A stretch of DNA of 64,000 bases. Source: Paeniglutamicibacter gangotriensis Lz1y. Lineage in GTDB: Bacteria; Actinomycetota; Actinomycetes; Actinomycetales; Micrococcaceae. Under the pieces are notes generated by a model. That model was given only the letters and a program-made list of their open reading frames with translations, was not told the origin of the DNA and did no database searches. This document shows, piece by piece, positions 24,709-33,399 of this stretch (its first letter is position 1; each line of letters begins with the position of its first letter). The position numbers were made by a program, and so were the translations under genes. Location: NCBI RefSeq assembly GCF_000348945.1, contig NZ_AOCK01000007.1, forward strand, positions 180,786 through 244,785. Reading direction: 5' to 3'.

Positions 24709-27700
24709 TTATGCCGGATCGATGACCATCAGCAGATCGCCACCTTGCACCTGTGCGGTGCCGGAGATCGCCAGGCGGGCGACGGTTCCTGCCACCGTAG
24801 AGGTGATGCCAGCTTCCATCTTCATCGCCTCGATGCTCGCGACCGTGCCACCGACCTCGATCCGGTCACCGACGGCCACCTGCGGGGTGACCGCACCGGC
24901 AAACGGTGCTGCGATGTGGTTCGGGTCGGCCGAATCGGCCTTCTCCGCGACAATGACCGTGGATTCGACCGAGGTATCGCGCACCATCAGCTGACGGGAC
25001 TGGCCGTTGAGCAGCACCGTCACGGTGCGCAGGCCCTTCTCGTCGGCCTCGGAGATCGACTGCAGGATCACCAGCAGGCGCACGCCCTTGCCCAGCGAGA
25101 CCACATGTTCGCGGCCCTTGACCAGCCCGTAGAGGTAGTCGCGGGTGTGCAGCGTGGAGACATCCCCGTAGGCTTCGACCGTGGCGGCGAATTCACGGGT
25201 CGGGCCGGCAAAGAGCAGACGGTTCAGCGTGCTGCGGCGGGTGTCCGAATCGGCTTCCAGCGCGGCTGAGTCCTCGGCGGCCAGTTCCTCGACGTGCGGA
25301 CGCACAACGCGGCCTTCCAGCGCCTTGGAGCGGAAGGGCTCGGGCCAGCCGCCCGGAGGGTTGCCCAGTTCCCCGGAGAGGAACTGAATGACCGAGTCCG
25401 GGATGTCGAAGGACTTCGGGTCCGCCGCGAACTCGTCGGGATCCACGCCCATGCCCACCATGGCCAGGGCCAAATCGCCGACCACCTTGGAGGACGGGGT
25501 GACCTTCACCAGGCGGCCCAGGATGCGGTTGGCCGCGGTGTACATGTCTTCGATGGCTTCGAAGCGCTCCCCCAGACCCAACGCGATGGCCTGCTGACGC
25601 AGGTTGGAGAGCTGGCCTCCGGGGATCTCGTGCCGGTAGACCCGTCCGGTCGGGGCGGCAAGCCCGGATTCGAACGGCGCGTACATGGCACGCACCGATT
25701 CCCAGTACGGTTCCAGGGAAGCGGCAGCATCCAGGGAGATGCCGGTGTCGCGTTCGGTGTTCTCCAACGCGGCAACCAGTGCCGAGGACGAGGGCTGGGA
25801 GGTGGTCCCGGCCATCGAGGCCGCGGCGACGTCCACGGCGTCCACGCCCGCATCGATTGCGGCCATGAGCGTTGCCAGCTGGCCGCCGGCGGTATCATGG
25901 GTGTGCAGGTGCACCGGCAGGTCGAAGCGTTCGCGCAGCGCGGTGACCAGCTTGGCAGCGGCGGCGGGACGCAACAGCCCTGCCATGTCCTTGATCGCCA
26001 GGATGTGCGCCCCGGCATCGACGATCTGCTGCGCCAACTCCAGGTAGTAGTCCAGCGTGTACAGGTCCTCGGCGGGGTCCAGCAGGTTGCCGGTGTAGCA
26101 CAGGGCCACCTCGGCCACCGCGGTACCCGTGGCACGCACCGCCTTGATGGCCGGGGCCATCTGCGAGACGTCGTTCAGCGCGTCGAAGATCCGGAAGATG
26201 TCGATGCCTGTGGCAGCGGCTTCCTTCACGAACGCGTCAGTGACCTCGGTCGGGTACGGGGTGTAGCCCACGGTGTTGCGTCCACGCAGCAGCATCTGCA
26301 ACGGGATGTTGGGCAGCTCGGCACGCAGCAGCGCCAGGCGCTTCCACGGGTCCTCGCCCAGGAAGCGCAGCGACACGTCGTACGTCGCCCCGCCCCAGAC
26401 CTCCATGGAGAACAGCTGCGGCAGCACATGCGCGTAGGCCGGTGCCGCGGCCAGCAGGTCTCGGGTTCGCACCCGGGTGGCCAACAGCGACTGGTGGGCG
26501 TCGCGGAACGTGGTGTCGGTGACCGCGACAGCGGTCTCCGCGCGCAGGGCCTTTGCGAAGCCTTCCGGGCCCAGCTCCAGCAGCCGCTGGCGCCAGCCGG
26601 CCGGCGGTGTCTGGTCCGAGGGACCGTCAAACGGGCTGCGCTCGGGCTGCGAGGCCTTGTCCCCGGGGAAGGATGGCAGCTTCTTGCGCGGATCGATGCC
26701 GTCAACACGATCGCCGTGGGGCTGGTTGACCGTCACATCGGCCAGGAACGAGAGCGCCTTGGTGCCGCGGTCCTGTGATTTCCGGCCGGCCAGCAGCTCG
26801 GGGTGGGTGTCGATGAAGTCTGTTGCTGCCTCGCCGGCCAAGAAGGTCGGATCGTCAAGCACGTTCATCAGGAACGGGATGTTCGTGGTCACGCCGCGGA
26901 TGCGGAATTCGGCCAGGGCACGCCGCAGGCGGGCCGTGGCCGTGGAGAAGTCGCGGCCACGGCAGGTGAGCTTGACCAACATCGAGTCGAAGTGCGGGGA
27001 GACTTCGGCGCCGGTGTAGATGGTGCCGCCGTCGAGGCGCACCCCCGAACCGCCGGCGGAACGGTAAACCGTGATGGTTCCGACATCCGGGCGGAAGCCG
27101 TTGGCCGGGTCCTCGGTGGTGATGCGGGATTGCAGGGCGACGCCACGGATCTGCAGCTCGTCCTGGCGGATATCGAGTTCGTCCAGGGTCGCGCCGGCGG
27201 CAATGCGCATCTGCGCCTGCACCAGGTCGACATCGGTGATTTCCTCGGTGACCGTGTGCTCGACCTGGATGCGCGGGTTCATCTCGATGAACACGTGCTG
27301 TCCGGCGCGTTCGCCCACGGTGTCCACCAGGAACTCCACGGTTCCGGCGTTTTGGTAGTTCAGTGCCTTGGCGAACTTGACCGCGTCGGCGTAGAGGGCC
27401 TGGCGGATGGACTCGTCCAGGTTTGGTGCCGGGGCGATCTCGATGACCTTCTGGTGGCGGCGCTGCAAGGAGCAATCACGCTCAAAGAGGTGCACGACGT
27501 TGCCGTGCTCATCGGCGAGGATCTGCACTTCGATGTGGCGCGGGCGCAGCACTGCCTGTTCAACGAACATCGTGTCATCGCCAAAAGCGCTTGCGGCTTC
27601 GCGCATTGCTGCGGAGAGCGATTCGGCCAGTTGGTCGCGGGTGTCCACGCGGCGCATGCCGCGGCCGCCGCCGCCGGCGACTGCCTTGACGAAGACCGGG

Positions 27701-28158
27701 AAACCGATCTTGTCGGCTTCTGCGCTGAGGTATTCGACATCGGAGCTGGGCTCCGAAGACTCCAGGACGGGAATGCCCGCCGCACGGGCGGAGCGCAGGG
27801 CCTCCACCTTGTTTCCCGCCATTTCAAGGATTTCGGCCGCCGGGCCGATGAACTTGATGCCAGCTTCCGCCGCTGCGCGTGAAAGATCGGGGTTCTCGGC
27901 CAAGAATCCGTAGCCCGGGTAGATGGCGTCCGCGCCGGCTTCCTTGGCGACCCGGATGACTTCTTCGGCATCCAGGTAGGCCCTGACCGGGTGTCCTTCT
28001 TCACCGATCTGGTAGGCCTCATCGGCCTTCTGGCGGTGGATCGAATTACGATCCTCGTACGGGTAAACGGCGACGGTCTTCGCGCCCAGCTCGTAGCCGG
28101 CGCGGAAGGCGCGAATAGCGATCTCGCCGCGGTTGGCTACCAAGATCTTCTTAAACAT
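24709..28158 (-). CDS. pyc: Pyruvate carboxylase
   Basis: A 1149-residue biotin enzyme that carboxylates pyruvate to oxaloacetate, the main anaplerotic step for growth on sugars or lactate. The domains in order are biotin carboxylase (MFKKILVANRGEIA, ATP-grasp AVAGGGGRGMR, ERDCSLQRRHQK), carboxyltransferase (residues about 540-810, DTTFRDAHQSLLATR, KDMAGLL), a conserved PYC/OADA segment, and a C-terminal biotinyl domain with EAMKMEA (biotinylated Lys near 1113). The start is fixed by AGGAG four bases before the ATG; the longer frame is not coding. Placement near OdhI and the propionate genes suits a region devoted to central carbon flow. Confidence 0.97.
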   Translation of the reverse strand: MFKKILVANRGEIAIRAFRAGYELGAKTVAVYPYEDRNSIHRQKADEAYQIGEEGHPVRAYLDAEEVIRVAKEAGADAIYPGYGFLAENPDLSRAAAEAGIKFIGPAAEILEMAGNKVEALRSARAAGIPVLESSEPSSDVEYLSAEADKIGFPVFVKAVAGGGGRGMRRVDTRDQLAESLSAAMREAASAFGDDTMFVEQAVLRPRHIEVQILADEHGNVVHLFERDCSLQRRHQKVIEIAPAPNLDESIRQALYADAVKFAKALNYQNAGTVEFLVDTVGERAGQHVFIEMNPRIQVEHTVTEEITDVDLVQAQMRIAAGATLDELDIRQDELQIRGVALQSRITTEDPANGFRPDVGTITVYRSAGGSGVRLDGGTIYTGAEVSPHFDSMLVKLTCRGRDFSTATARLRRALAEFRIRGVTTNIPFLMNVLDDPTFLAGEAATDFIDTHPELLAGRKSQDRGTKALSFLADVTVNQPHGDRVDGIDPRKKLPSFPGDKASQPERSPFDGPSDQTPPAGWRQRLLELGPEGFAKALRAETAVAVTDTTFRDAHQSLLATRVRTRDLLAAAPAYAHVLPQLFSMEVWGGATYDVSLRFLGEDPWKRLALLRAELPNIPLQMLLRGRNTVGYTPYPTEVTDAFVKEAAATGIDIFRIFDALNDVSQMAPAIKAVRATGTAVAEVALCYTGNLLDPAEDLYTLDYYLELAQQIVDAGAHILAIKDMAGLLRPAAAAKLVTALRERFDLPVHLHTHDTAGGQLATLMAAIDAGVDAVDVAAASMAGTTSQPSSSALVAALENTERDTGISLDAAASLEPYWESVRAMYAPFESGLAAPTGRVYRHEIPGGQLSNLRQQAIALGLGERFEAIEDMYTAANRILGRLVKVTPSSKVVGDLALAMVGMGVDPDEFAADPKSFDIPDSVIQFLSGELGNPPGGWPEPFRSKALEGRVVRPHVEELAAEDSAALEADSDTRRSTLNRLLFAGPTREFAATVEAYGDVSTLHTRDYLYGLVKGREHVVSLGKGVRLLVILQSISEADEKGLRTVTVLLNGQSRQLMVRDTSVESTVIVAEKADSADPNHIAAPFAGAVTPQVAVGDRIEVGGTVASIEAMKMEAGITSTVAGTVARLAISGTAQVQGGDLLMVIDPA

Positions 28159-28424
28159 GGCGCTCCTGCCAAATGATAAAAGGATGAAGTCATGCGGGTT
28201 CTGGGTATGAACCCGCGGCTGAAAGGGAGTGGGCATCGATGCTCTGGCGCCCCAAATCCACACCCTACCGTGATCGGCCGCACGTGCGGCAAAAGATTGC
28301 GCGGGGTACGAAACAGTGGTGTCAAAGGACCGTTGACGACCGTGGCGGCAAAGAACACGGAACCCGATTATGATGTTATGGGAACCAAACAATTAGACGC
28401 GAGCAACTAACAGTAGAAAAGGGC

Positions 28425-29255
28425 GTGGTCCGTTCCGTGCAGGTAGTGAGCATTAGCAGCCTTAAAGGTGGCGTAGGGAAGACCTCCGTTACATTGGGGC
28501 TTGCTTCGGCCGCCCTAGCAGCTGGTATCCCCACACTGGTCATCGATTTGGATCCGCATGCAGATGCCAGCACGGGTCTGGGTGTCAGAGCGGATGGGAA
28601 GATGACCATCGGAAGGATGCTCAAGGCTGCGCGCAGGGCGAATTTGTCCGACAACATCGTTTCCAGCTCTTGGCAGGCCAAGGCCGCATCCAAGCGTTCG
28701 TTGACCCGAATTCCGGTGCTCGACGTTGCAGTGGGCGATGCCTATACCGGGATTTACGATCGTCCCGACCTGCGGGCCCGAGACCTGCGCCGACTGACTC
28801 AGCTGCTGGCCAAGACTTCCGGCTACTCACTGGTGCTCATCGACTGCCCGCCCTCCCTGAACGGGTTGACCCGGATGGCGTGGACCGCCAGCGACCGCAT
28901 CCTGCTGGTGGCCGAGCCGTCATTGTTCTCCGTCGCCGGCACCGAACGCACCCAGCGAGCCCTGGAAATGTTCCGCAAGGAATACTCTCCGGGCCTGGGC
29001 CGTGTCGATGTGGTCGCCAACCGTGTGCGCAAGGAATCCGATGAACACCGCTTCCGGCTGACCGAGATGCGTTCCATGTTCGGCAACTCGGTGCTGAGCC
29101 CCGAGCTTCCCGAGTTTGCCGACTGGCAGCAGATCCAGGGTGCCGCATATTCGGTGCACCAGTGGCCAGGTCGCCCCGCACAGAAAACCGCGAACCTCTT
29201 CGACGAGTTGCTACGTAACATCACCGAAACCGCGAAGAAGCACGCTCTCACCTAG
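28425..29255 (+). CDS. Orphan ParA/Soj-like ATPase
   Basis: A 276-residue P-loop ATPase of the ParA family: deviant Walker A KGGVGKT (residues 14-20), VIDLDPHADAS, and SLVLIDCPPSLNG. No ParB or parS-like site is adjacent, so it is not the chromosome partition pair; a second ParA lies with scpAB at 39.5 kb. It starts with GTG preceded by AAAAGGG. It is divergent from pyc and convergent with the MerR gene. The cargo (plasmid-like DNA, a protein cluster or a polar complex) cannot be told from sequence. Confidence 0.88.
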   Translation: MVRSVQVVSISSLKGGVGKTSVTLGLASAALAAGIPTLVIDLDPHADASTGLGVRADGKMTIGRMLKAARRANLSDNIVSSSWQAKAASKRSLTRIPVLDVAVGDAYTGIYDRPDLRARDLRRLTQLLAKTSGYSLVLIDCPPSLNGLTRMAWTASDRILLVAEPSLFSVAGTERTQRALEMFRKEYSPGLGRVDVVANRVRKESDEHRFRLTEMRSMFGNSVLSPELPEFADWQQIQGAAYSVHQWPGRPAQKTANLFDELLRNITETAKKHALT

Positions 29256-29390
29256 CCAAGAAGCGCGCCGGAAGGCCACTAACCTACTATTTACGGACCG
29301 CCCCGCGGACCCGCGGATAATTCCCGGGGCCGAGGGGCGTTCGTTTGCCCTTGGCCCGGAGCATTGCCGTGGTGGTTTCTGCCCGCAGAC

Positions 29391-29451
29391 AAAAAGAATG
29401 GGCCTCTTGCGTCCGATGCCGGTAAGGCGGCGGAGGCAAGAGGCCCATTTT
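29391..29451. terminator. Bidirectional terminator between the ParA-like gene and MerR
   Basis: AATGGGCCTCTTGC (29397-29410) and GCAAGAGGCCCATT (29436-29449) are perfect inverted repeats. TTTT follows on the plus side and AAAAA precedes the stem, giving a T-run for the minus strand too. It separates convergent genes. Confidence 0.88.
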
Positions 29452-29475
29452 CGAAAATTCGGGGCGGTTGGATCC

Positions 29476-30057
29476 TTAGCTAGCCGAGCGCTTCGCGGCC
29501 CGGCGCATGGCCAACTCGTCTTCTGGAAAGCTACTGGCACGTTCGCTGGGCAGCTGCGACAAGGATCCCTCAACCTCTCGCCACACGCGTCCCACGGCTA
29601 TGCCGAAGACGCCCTGTCCGCCTTGGACCAGGTCGATGACCTCGTCGGCAGAGGTGCATTCGTAGACGGATGCACCATCGCTCATCAGGGTGATCTGGGC
29701 GAGGTCCTCGACCCCACGCTCACGCAGGTGTTCGACGGCTGTACGTATCTGCTGCAAGGACACACCCGTGTCCAGGAGCCGCTTGACGACCTTGAGCACC
29801 AAGATGTCACGGAACCCGTAGAGACGTTGGGAACCAGATCCCTTGGCCTCGCGAACGGCTGGTTCAACCAGTCCGGTGCGTGCCCAGTAATCGAGTTGGC
29901 GGTAGGTGATACCCGCGGCCTTGCAAACGATCGGGCCTCGGTAACCGGCGTCCTCGTCAAGCACCGGCAGGTCCTCGGTGAAGAGGAGCCCTTGGGTATT
30001 TTGATGGGACACGGCATGCCTCGGTGAGGTCGCGTGTTGGTCGTCCGTGGGATTCAT
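29476..30057 (-). CDS. MerR-family transcriptional regulator (Rv1830 type)
   Basis: A 193-residue protein with an N-terminal winged helix-turn-helix (VCKAAGITYRQLDYWARTGLVEP, then GSQRLYGFRDILVLKVVKRLLDTG) and a helical C-terminal part without metal-binding cysteines. The start MNPTDDQHATS has a perfect AAGGAG six bases upstream. The gene order (this gene, bifunctional nuclease, FtsR, OdhI) matches Rv1830-Rv1827 of M. tuberculosis and the odhI region of Corynebacterium. A MerR-type dyad lies in its upstream gap. The target genes are unknown. Confidence 0.88.
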   Translation of the reverse strand: MNPTDDQHATSPRHAVSHQNTQGLLFTEDLPVLDEDAGYRGPIVCKAAGITYRQLDYWARTGLVEPAVREAKGSGSQRLYGFRDILVLKVVKRLLDTGVSLQQIRTAVEHLRERGVEDLAQITLMSDGASVYECTSADEVIDLVQGGQGVFGIAVGRVWREVEGSLSQLPSERASSFPEDELAMRRAAKRSAS

Positions 30058-30207
30058 TGGAATCTCCTTGCTCAAGCATCCCGCGAGGGAAGGAGGACTG
30101 CCGGGGCATGGAACGACTTCGTTACGAGTGAAACCGAATACCGTCCGAGGCAAACCTAGGGAAACTTATGCTTCGACGGTACGACTACAAAGGGTCTTCG
30201 TCAAAGA

Positions 30208-30227
30208 CCTTCAAGCTTAACTTGAGG
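30208..30227. promoter_or_regulatory. Candidate MerR-type operator
   Basis: CTTCAAG and CTTGAGG form a near-perfect inverted repeat (one mismatch) around CTTAA, about 150 bases upstream of the MerR start and just after the nuclease stop. It closely resembles the SoxR box (CCTCAAG-TTAA-CTTGAGG), the type of dyad MerR proteins bind between -35 and -10 boxes. Autoregulation by the adjacent MerR is an inference. Confidence 0.5.
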
Positions 30228-30245
30228 CGTGTCGCGGACGGTCGT

Positions 30246-30728
30246 CTATTTATCGAAATCTTCGGGTTCGACCTCATTGAGGAATTCGCGGAATTCCCGG
30301 ACCTGGTCTTCTTCGCCCTCGCCGACCTCGGAGTCGTCTGAAACCATCACGGAGGCTTCCTGCAATACCCCTTCGTCGCAGAGGATCGGGCATTCCGCCC
30401 GTAGTGCCAGGGCGATGGCGTCCGAGGACCTTGCATCGACCCGAACCTCATCGGCAAAGACCAATTCCGCGGTGAAGACGGCGTTGAGGACCGACACGAT
30501 TTCCACCCGCACCAAGGGCGCGTGCAGTGCCTGCAGCGTGGAAATCATCAGGTCGTGGGTCAGCGGTCGCGGAGGGACAAGCCCCTGTTGGAACATGGCG
30601 ATGGCAGAGGCCTCGGGGGCACCGATCCAGATCGGCAGATGCCGAGCGGAGTTGAGTTCCTTGAGCAGGACAAGCGGCTGATTGGAGGGAAGTTCTATGC
30701 GAACTCCCACTACTTCAAGTTCATGCAT
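30246..30728 (-). CDS. Bifunctional nuclease family protein (DUF151)
   Basis: A 160-residue protein of the BFN family, MHELEVVGVRIELP onward, with conserved blocks LPIWIGAPEASAIA, PLTHDLM and VDARSSDAIALALR, and an acidic tail. Plant and bacterial BFN proteins have been reported with DNase and RNase activity, but their physiological role in Actinobacteria is unclear. AAGGAG lies 7 bases upstream of the ATG. It is probably co-transcribed with ftsR upstream, as in mycobacteria (Rv1829). Confidence 0.92.
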   Translation of the reverse strand: MHELEVVGVRIELPSNQPLVLLKELNSARHLPIWIGAPEASAIAMFQQGLVPPRPLTHDLMISTLQALHAPLVRVEIVSVLNAVFTAELVFADEVRVDARSSDAIALALRAECPILCDEGVLQEASVMVSDDSEVGEGEEDQVREFREFLNEVEPEDFDK

Positions 30729-30775
30729 CGTTCGCTCCTTGTTCCGTGGCCGGTCTCCAGGCCACCGCGGCCGGA

Positions 30776-31525
30776 CTAATGATCCAATTTAGCAATCGCA
30801 CCGTTGACCAGGGCACCATGCAATGCCATGCAGGCATCGCTGATTTCGCGGGCAGTCTCTGCGGCGCGGGCGCGTGAGGCCACATCTCCCCGACTCATCT
30901 GCGGGGCCACGACGCGTTCAACCAATCCCACTTCACGGTCGGCCGCTGCGCGGAAGGCGCGCAGGTGACGCGGCTCGATGCCATGCCCCGCCAGGGCCGC
31001 GGAGGCCGCAGCAATGCGCTGCGCATGTTCGTCAAAGCGATCATTTTCGGGAGTTATCATGCCGAACGCCAGGAGGTCGTCGACCAAGTCCGGGCTGGCA
31101 CCGCAGAGCCCCTGCAGTTCTGCCTTGGTCACCGGACGGGTGCGTGCGGCCAGGTCCTGGGTCATCTGCTCGCTGATGCTTCGCGGAGCCAGGGTGTGGC
31201 CCCCGGGCAGCTGATCGGGACGCTCGCCGCTGTCTACGGCGTCCAGGTAGTCCTTGATGACCTTCAACGGCAGGTACTGGTCGCGTTGCAATCCGAGGAT
31301 GAAACGCAGGCGCCCCACATCATCGGGCAGATACTTGCGGTACCCGGCCGAGGTGCGTTGTGGGGTCAGCAATCCTTTTTCTTCGAGAAAACGGATCTTC
31401 GACGCCGTCACCTGAGGAAACTCATCGTGGAGTTCGGACAGCACCTCGCCGATATTGAGCGCAACGGGGCGCTGGGTATCGCTGGAAACTACTGCCAGCC
31501 GCTGGTTTCGTGCTGCCTGGTTCAC
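30776..31525 (-). CDS. ftsR: MerR-family regulator FtsR
   Basis: A 249-residue MerR-type protein. The DNA-binding domain covers about residues 22-95 (NIGEVLSELHDEFPQVTASKIRFLEEKGLL, TSAGYRKYLPDDVGRLRFILGLQ), followed by a long helical domain (residues 130-249). It is the orthologue by position and sequence type of Rv1828 and of C. glutamicum FtsR, which activates ftsZ and couples division to growth. It lies 13 bases downstream of the odhI stop, so the two are probably one transcript. No cysteine cluster for metal sensing is seen. Confidence 0.88.
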   Translation of the reverse strand: MNQAARNQRLAVVSSDTQRPVALNIGEVLSELHDEFPQVTASKIRFLEEKGLLTPQRTSAGYRKYLPDDVGRLRFILGLQRDQYLPLKVIKDYLDAVDSGERPDQLPGGHTLAPRSISEQMTQDLAARTRPVTKAELQGLCGASPDLVDDLLAFGMITPENDRFDEHAQRIAAASAALAGHGIEPRHLRAFRAAADREVGLVERVVAPQMSRGDVASRARAAETAREISDACMALHGALVNGAIAKLDH

Positions 31526-31538
31526 TACGTCGTCCTGC

Positions 31539-32003
31539 TTAGTCGCGGGTGTTTGCCGGGTTGTTGGGCAGGGCGTCGTAGAAGGTCAGCCGGAACTTGC
31601 CGATGCGAACTTCCGAGCCGTTGGTCAAGCGCACTGAGTCAACGCGGTCATTGTTGACGTAGGTACCATTCAACGAACCGCTATCAACGACCTTGAAGCC
31701 TTCGGCGCTACGAAGGAACTGGGCGTGCTTGCGCGATACGGTGACGTCGTCGAGGAAGACCCCTGCCTCCGGGTGGCGTCCGGCCTGCGTCATGTCCTGG
31801 TCAAGCAGGAAGCGTGCGCCGTGGTTCGGCCCCGAGTGGGCGATCAACAGGGCGGATCCTGAGGGCAAAGCGGAAACAGCGGCACGCTCTTCGGGGCTCA
31901 GGCCGTAGAAAACAACCGGTTCACGGGTCACGGGAGGCAAAGCAATTCCCGTCGTCTCCGCAGACGTTTCGTGCTGCTGGTTAGGCACCTGAGCTTCAGC
32001 CAT
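31539..32003 (-). CDS. odhI: FHA-domain regulator OdhI/GarA
   Basis: A 154-residue protein. The N-terminal segment carries the kinase site motif AETTG (T17/T18), equivalent to ETTS of GarA and OdhI. The FHA domain (residues about 55-150) has GRHPEAGVFLDDVTVSRKHAQF and GSLNGTYVNND. Unphosphorylated OdhI inhibits the E1 subunit of 2-oxoglutarate dehydrogenase and GarA also acts on glutamate enzymes; phosphorylation by PknG/PknB-type kinases makes the FHA domain bind its own tail and relieves inhibition. The start MAEAQVPNQQ is fixed by GGGAGG; a TTG five codons upstream is less likely. A good promoter lies just upstream. Confidence 0.94.
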   Translation of the reverse strand: MAEAQVPNQQHETSAETTGIALPPVTREPVVFYGLSPEERAAVSALPSGSALLIAHSGPNHGARFLLDQDMTQAGRHPEAGVFLDDVTVSRKHAQFLRSAEGFKVVDSGSLNGTYVNNDRVDSVRLTNGSEVRIGKFRLTFYDALPNNPANTRD

Positions 32004-32026
32004 TTCCGGTCCTCCCAAAATTCCTA

Positions 32027-32054
32027 CTTATAATTCTCAATTAGACGTTGTCCC
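32027..32054 (-). promoter_or_regulatory. Promoter of odhI-ftsR operon
   Basis: On the minus strand GGGACA (32054-32049, four of six to TTGACA) and TATAAG (32032-32027, five of six to TATAAT) are spaced by 16 bases. Transcription would start near 32020, leaving a short leader with GGGAGG before the odhI ATG. Confidence 0.6.
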
Positions 32055-32174
32055 ACCCCATATTAGGACAATCCCACTCCCACCAGATTAGCCTACTAGC
32101 CGCACACGGGTTTTCGAGCATGGAGGAGTATCTAAATCTCCATAGTTTTGGGTGCGGCATGGGAAGATGCATTT

Positions 32175-32852
32175 ATGGATGATTCCAAGAACCACGTCCC
32201 GCGCGCAGCCGCGGATTCCCAGAAAGCTGACACCAAACCCCGCTGGGGCCGTCGCATTGGTCTGGGTGTAGCTGCCCTCGCCCTTTTAGCGATCGTCTAC
32301 CTGGTGGTGCGGCTATTCCTGCCGGTTTGGTGGGCCACCCGGATCGGTAATCAGACACAGGGTTCAATCACCAGCGGCATCATCCTTGGCCTGGTTTATG
32401 GCTTCATATTTACTTTCATTCCGTTGTTCGTTGCTTGGCAGGCCCGCTACAAGAAAGTTTCGTGGCCTTGGAAGGCAGTGATCATCGGGGTGGCGGTCTT
32501 GGCCGCTACTCCGAACCTGCTGACCCTGAGCATCTACGCGAATTCGTCCGGCGCCGCGGCCAAGGCTCGTTCGATGATTGATATCAGCGCCACGTGGTTC
32601 CCGTCGTGGAGCATCGGTGGTGCGGCAGCGGCCCTGATCCTCTTCGTTGGCATCGCAGCGTTCTGGCACCTGTGGCGTTCTCGTGGCAAGAAGATGAAGG
32701 CCTTGAAGTCGGAAATCAAGACGCAGGACGATGCCCGCGACGCATCGGCCGAAACGCGGAGGCAGTCCCCGGACGCCGTTGCCGATCGCCCAGAGGCTCC
32801 CGCCGAGACCACAAGGCCCCGATCCCCCGAGCAGTCCACTGCCACCGACTAG
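32175..32852 (+). CDS. Membrane protein of unknown function, three TM helices
   Basis: A 225-residue protein starting MDDSKNHVPRAAAD. The basic N-terminus is followed by membrane helices near residues 30-50, 65-87 and 98-118, a loop with a small-residue stretch, and a fourth helix near 148-168. The C-terminal tail of about 55 residues is charged and rich in Glu, Arg and Pro, probably cytoplasmic and disordered. It is divergent from odhI, sharing a 170-base promoter region. I recognise no family; permease-like annotations in relatives are not supported by a motif I can see. Confidence 0.78.
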   Translation: MDDSKNHVPRAAADSQKADTKPRWGRRIGLGVAALALLAIVYLVVRLFLPVWWATRIGNQTQGSITSGIILGLVYGFIFTFIPLFVAWQARYKKVSWPWKAVIIGVAVLAATPNLLTLSIYANSSGAAAKARSMIDISATWFPSWSIGGAAAALILFVGIAAFWHLWRSRGKKMKALKSEIKTQDDARDASAETRRQSPDAVADRPEAPAETTRPRSPEQSTATD

Positions 32853-32900
32853 CTAGCATCGCCGGCCGCACGCGGCCGCTGGCGCCTGACTCCACGACTC

Positions 32901-32946
32901 CCCCACCCCGGTGCAGGAGGTTCGCTGGGATGGGGCGCTTTTTCTT
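32901..32946 (+). terminator. Probable terminator after the membrane protein gene
   Basis: CCCCACCCC and GGGATGGGG can pair with one mismatch around a loop of about 17 bases, followed by GCGCTTTTTC. A smaller GGCCGCACGCGGCC hairpin lies 25 bases earlier. Either could end transcription. Confidence 0.5.
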
Positions 32947-33188
32947 TGTCCTCGCCCCGGAGATGGAGCTACAGAGCTTGACGCGATGCCATGGTCCTGA
33001 CGGGCTTCCACGGCATTACTGGCGGGAATCGGCCCACGCGTGGGCCCCTAGATGGCTATCTGGGTCCTCGTGCGGCCGTGCGAACAAGCCGGCGAAATCG
33101 GTGGGCACCTTCTGGGCACTTTCAGTTCCGGTAGACCAACAGCAATCCGTGGAAACCCGACGGAGTGGGGAAAAGTCCCCGGACATGG
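32947..33188. other. Non-coding stretch upstream of tRNA-Pro terminator
   Basis: Together with its flanks this gives about 390 bases without a protein gene between the membrane protein and the tRNA. Short open frames exist but lack ribosome-binding sites and recognisable motifs. I see nothing else here. Confidence 0.5.
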
Positions 33189-33232
33189 AAAAACCCCGGC
33201 AGATCAACGCTACTTCGTTGTTCTGCCGGGGT
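33189..33232 (-). terminator. Terminator downstream of tRNA-Pro
   Basis: On the minus strand ACCCCGGCAGA and TCTGCCGGGGT form a perfect 11-base stem around an 18-base loop, followed by TTTT. It starts 10 bases past the tRNA 3' end. Confidence 0.88.
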
Positions 33233-33241
33233 ATTAACCGG

Positions 33242-33315
33242 TCGGGCTAGCGGGATTCGAACCCACGGCCTCCTGACCCCCAGTCAGGCGCGCTACCAAG
33301 CTGCGCCATAGCCCG
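33242..33315 (-). tRNA. tRNA-Pro (anticodon GGG)
   Basis: The acceptor stem CGGGCTA pairs with TAGCCCG, with A as discriminator base. The D-arm has GCGCAGCTTGGTAGCGC, the anticodon stem CCTGA/TCAGG encloses loop CTGGGGG (anticodon GGG, reading CCC and CCU), and the T-arm is GTGGGTTCGAATCCCGC. CCA is not encoded. It lies 84 bases downstream of the der stop on the same strand and has its own terminator. Confidence 0.97.
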
Positions 33316-33399
33316 GTTGCTTTCGCAGCCGTTCTCCCTCATTTTCATGAAGGTGCCGTCTGCGAAAAGCTCCGTGATTACCCTACCCCATTTTTGGGG

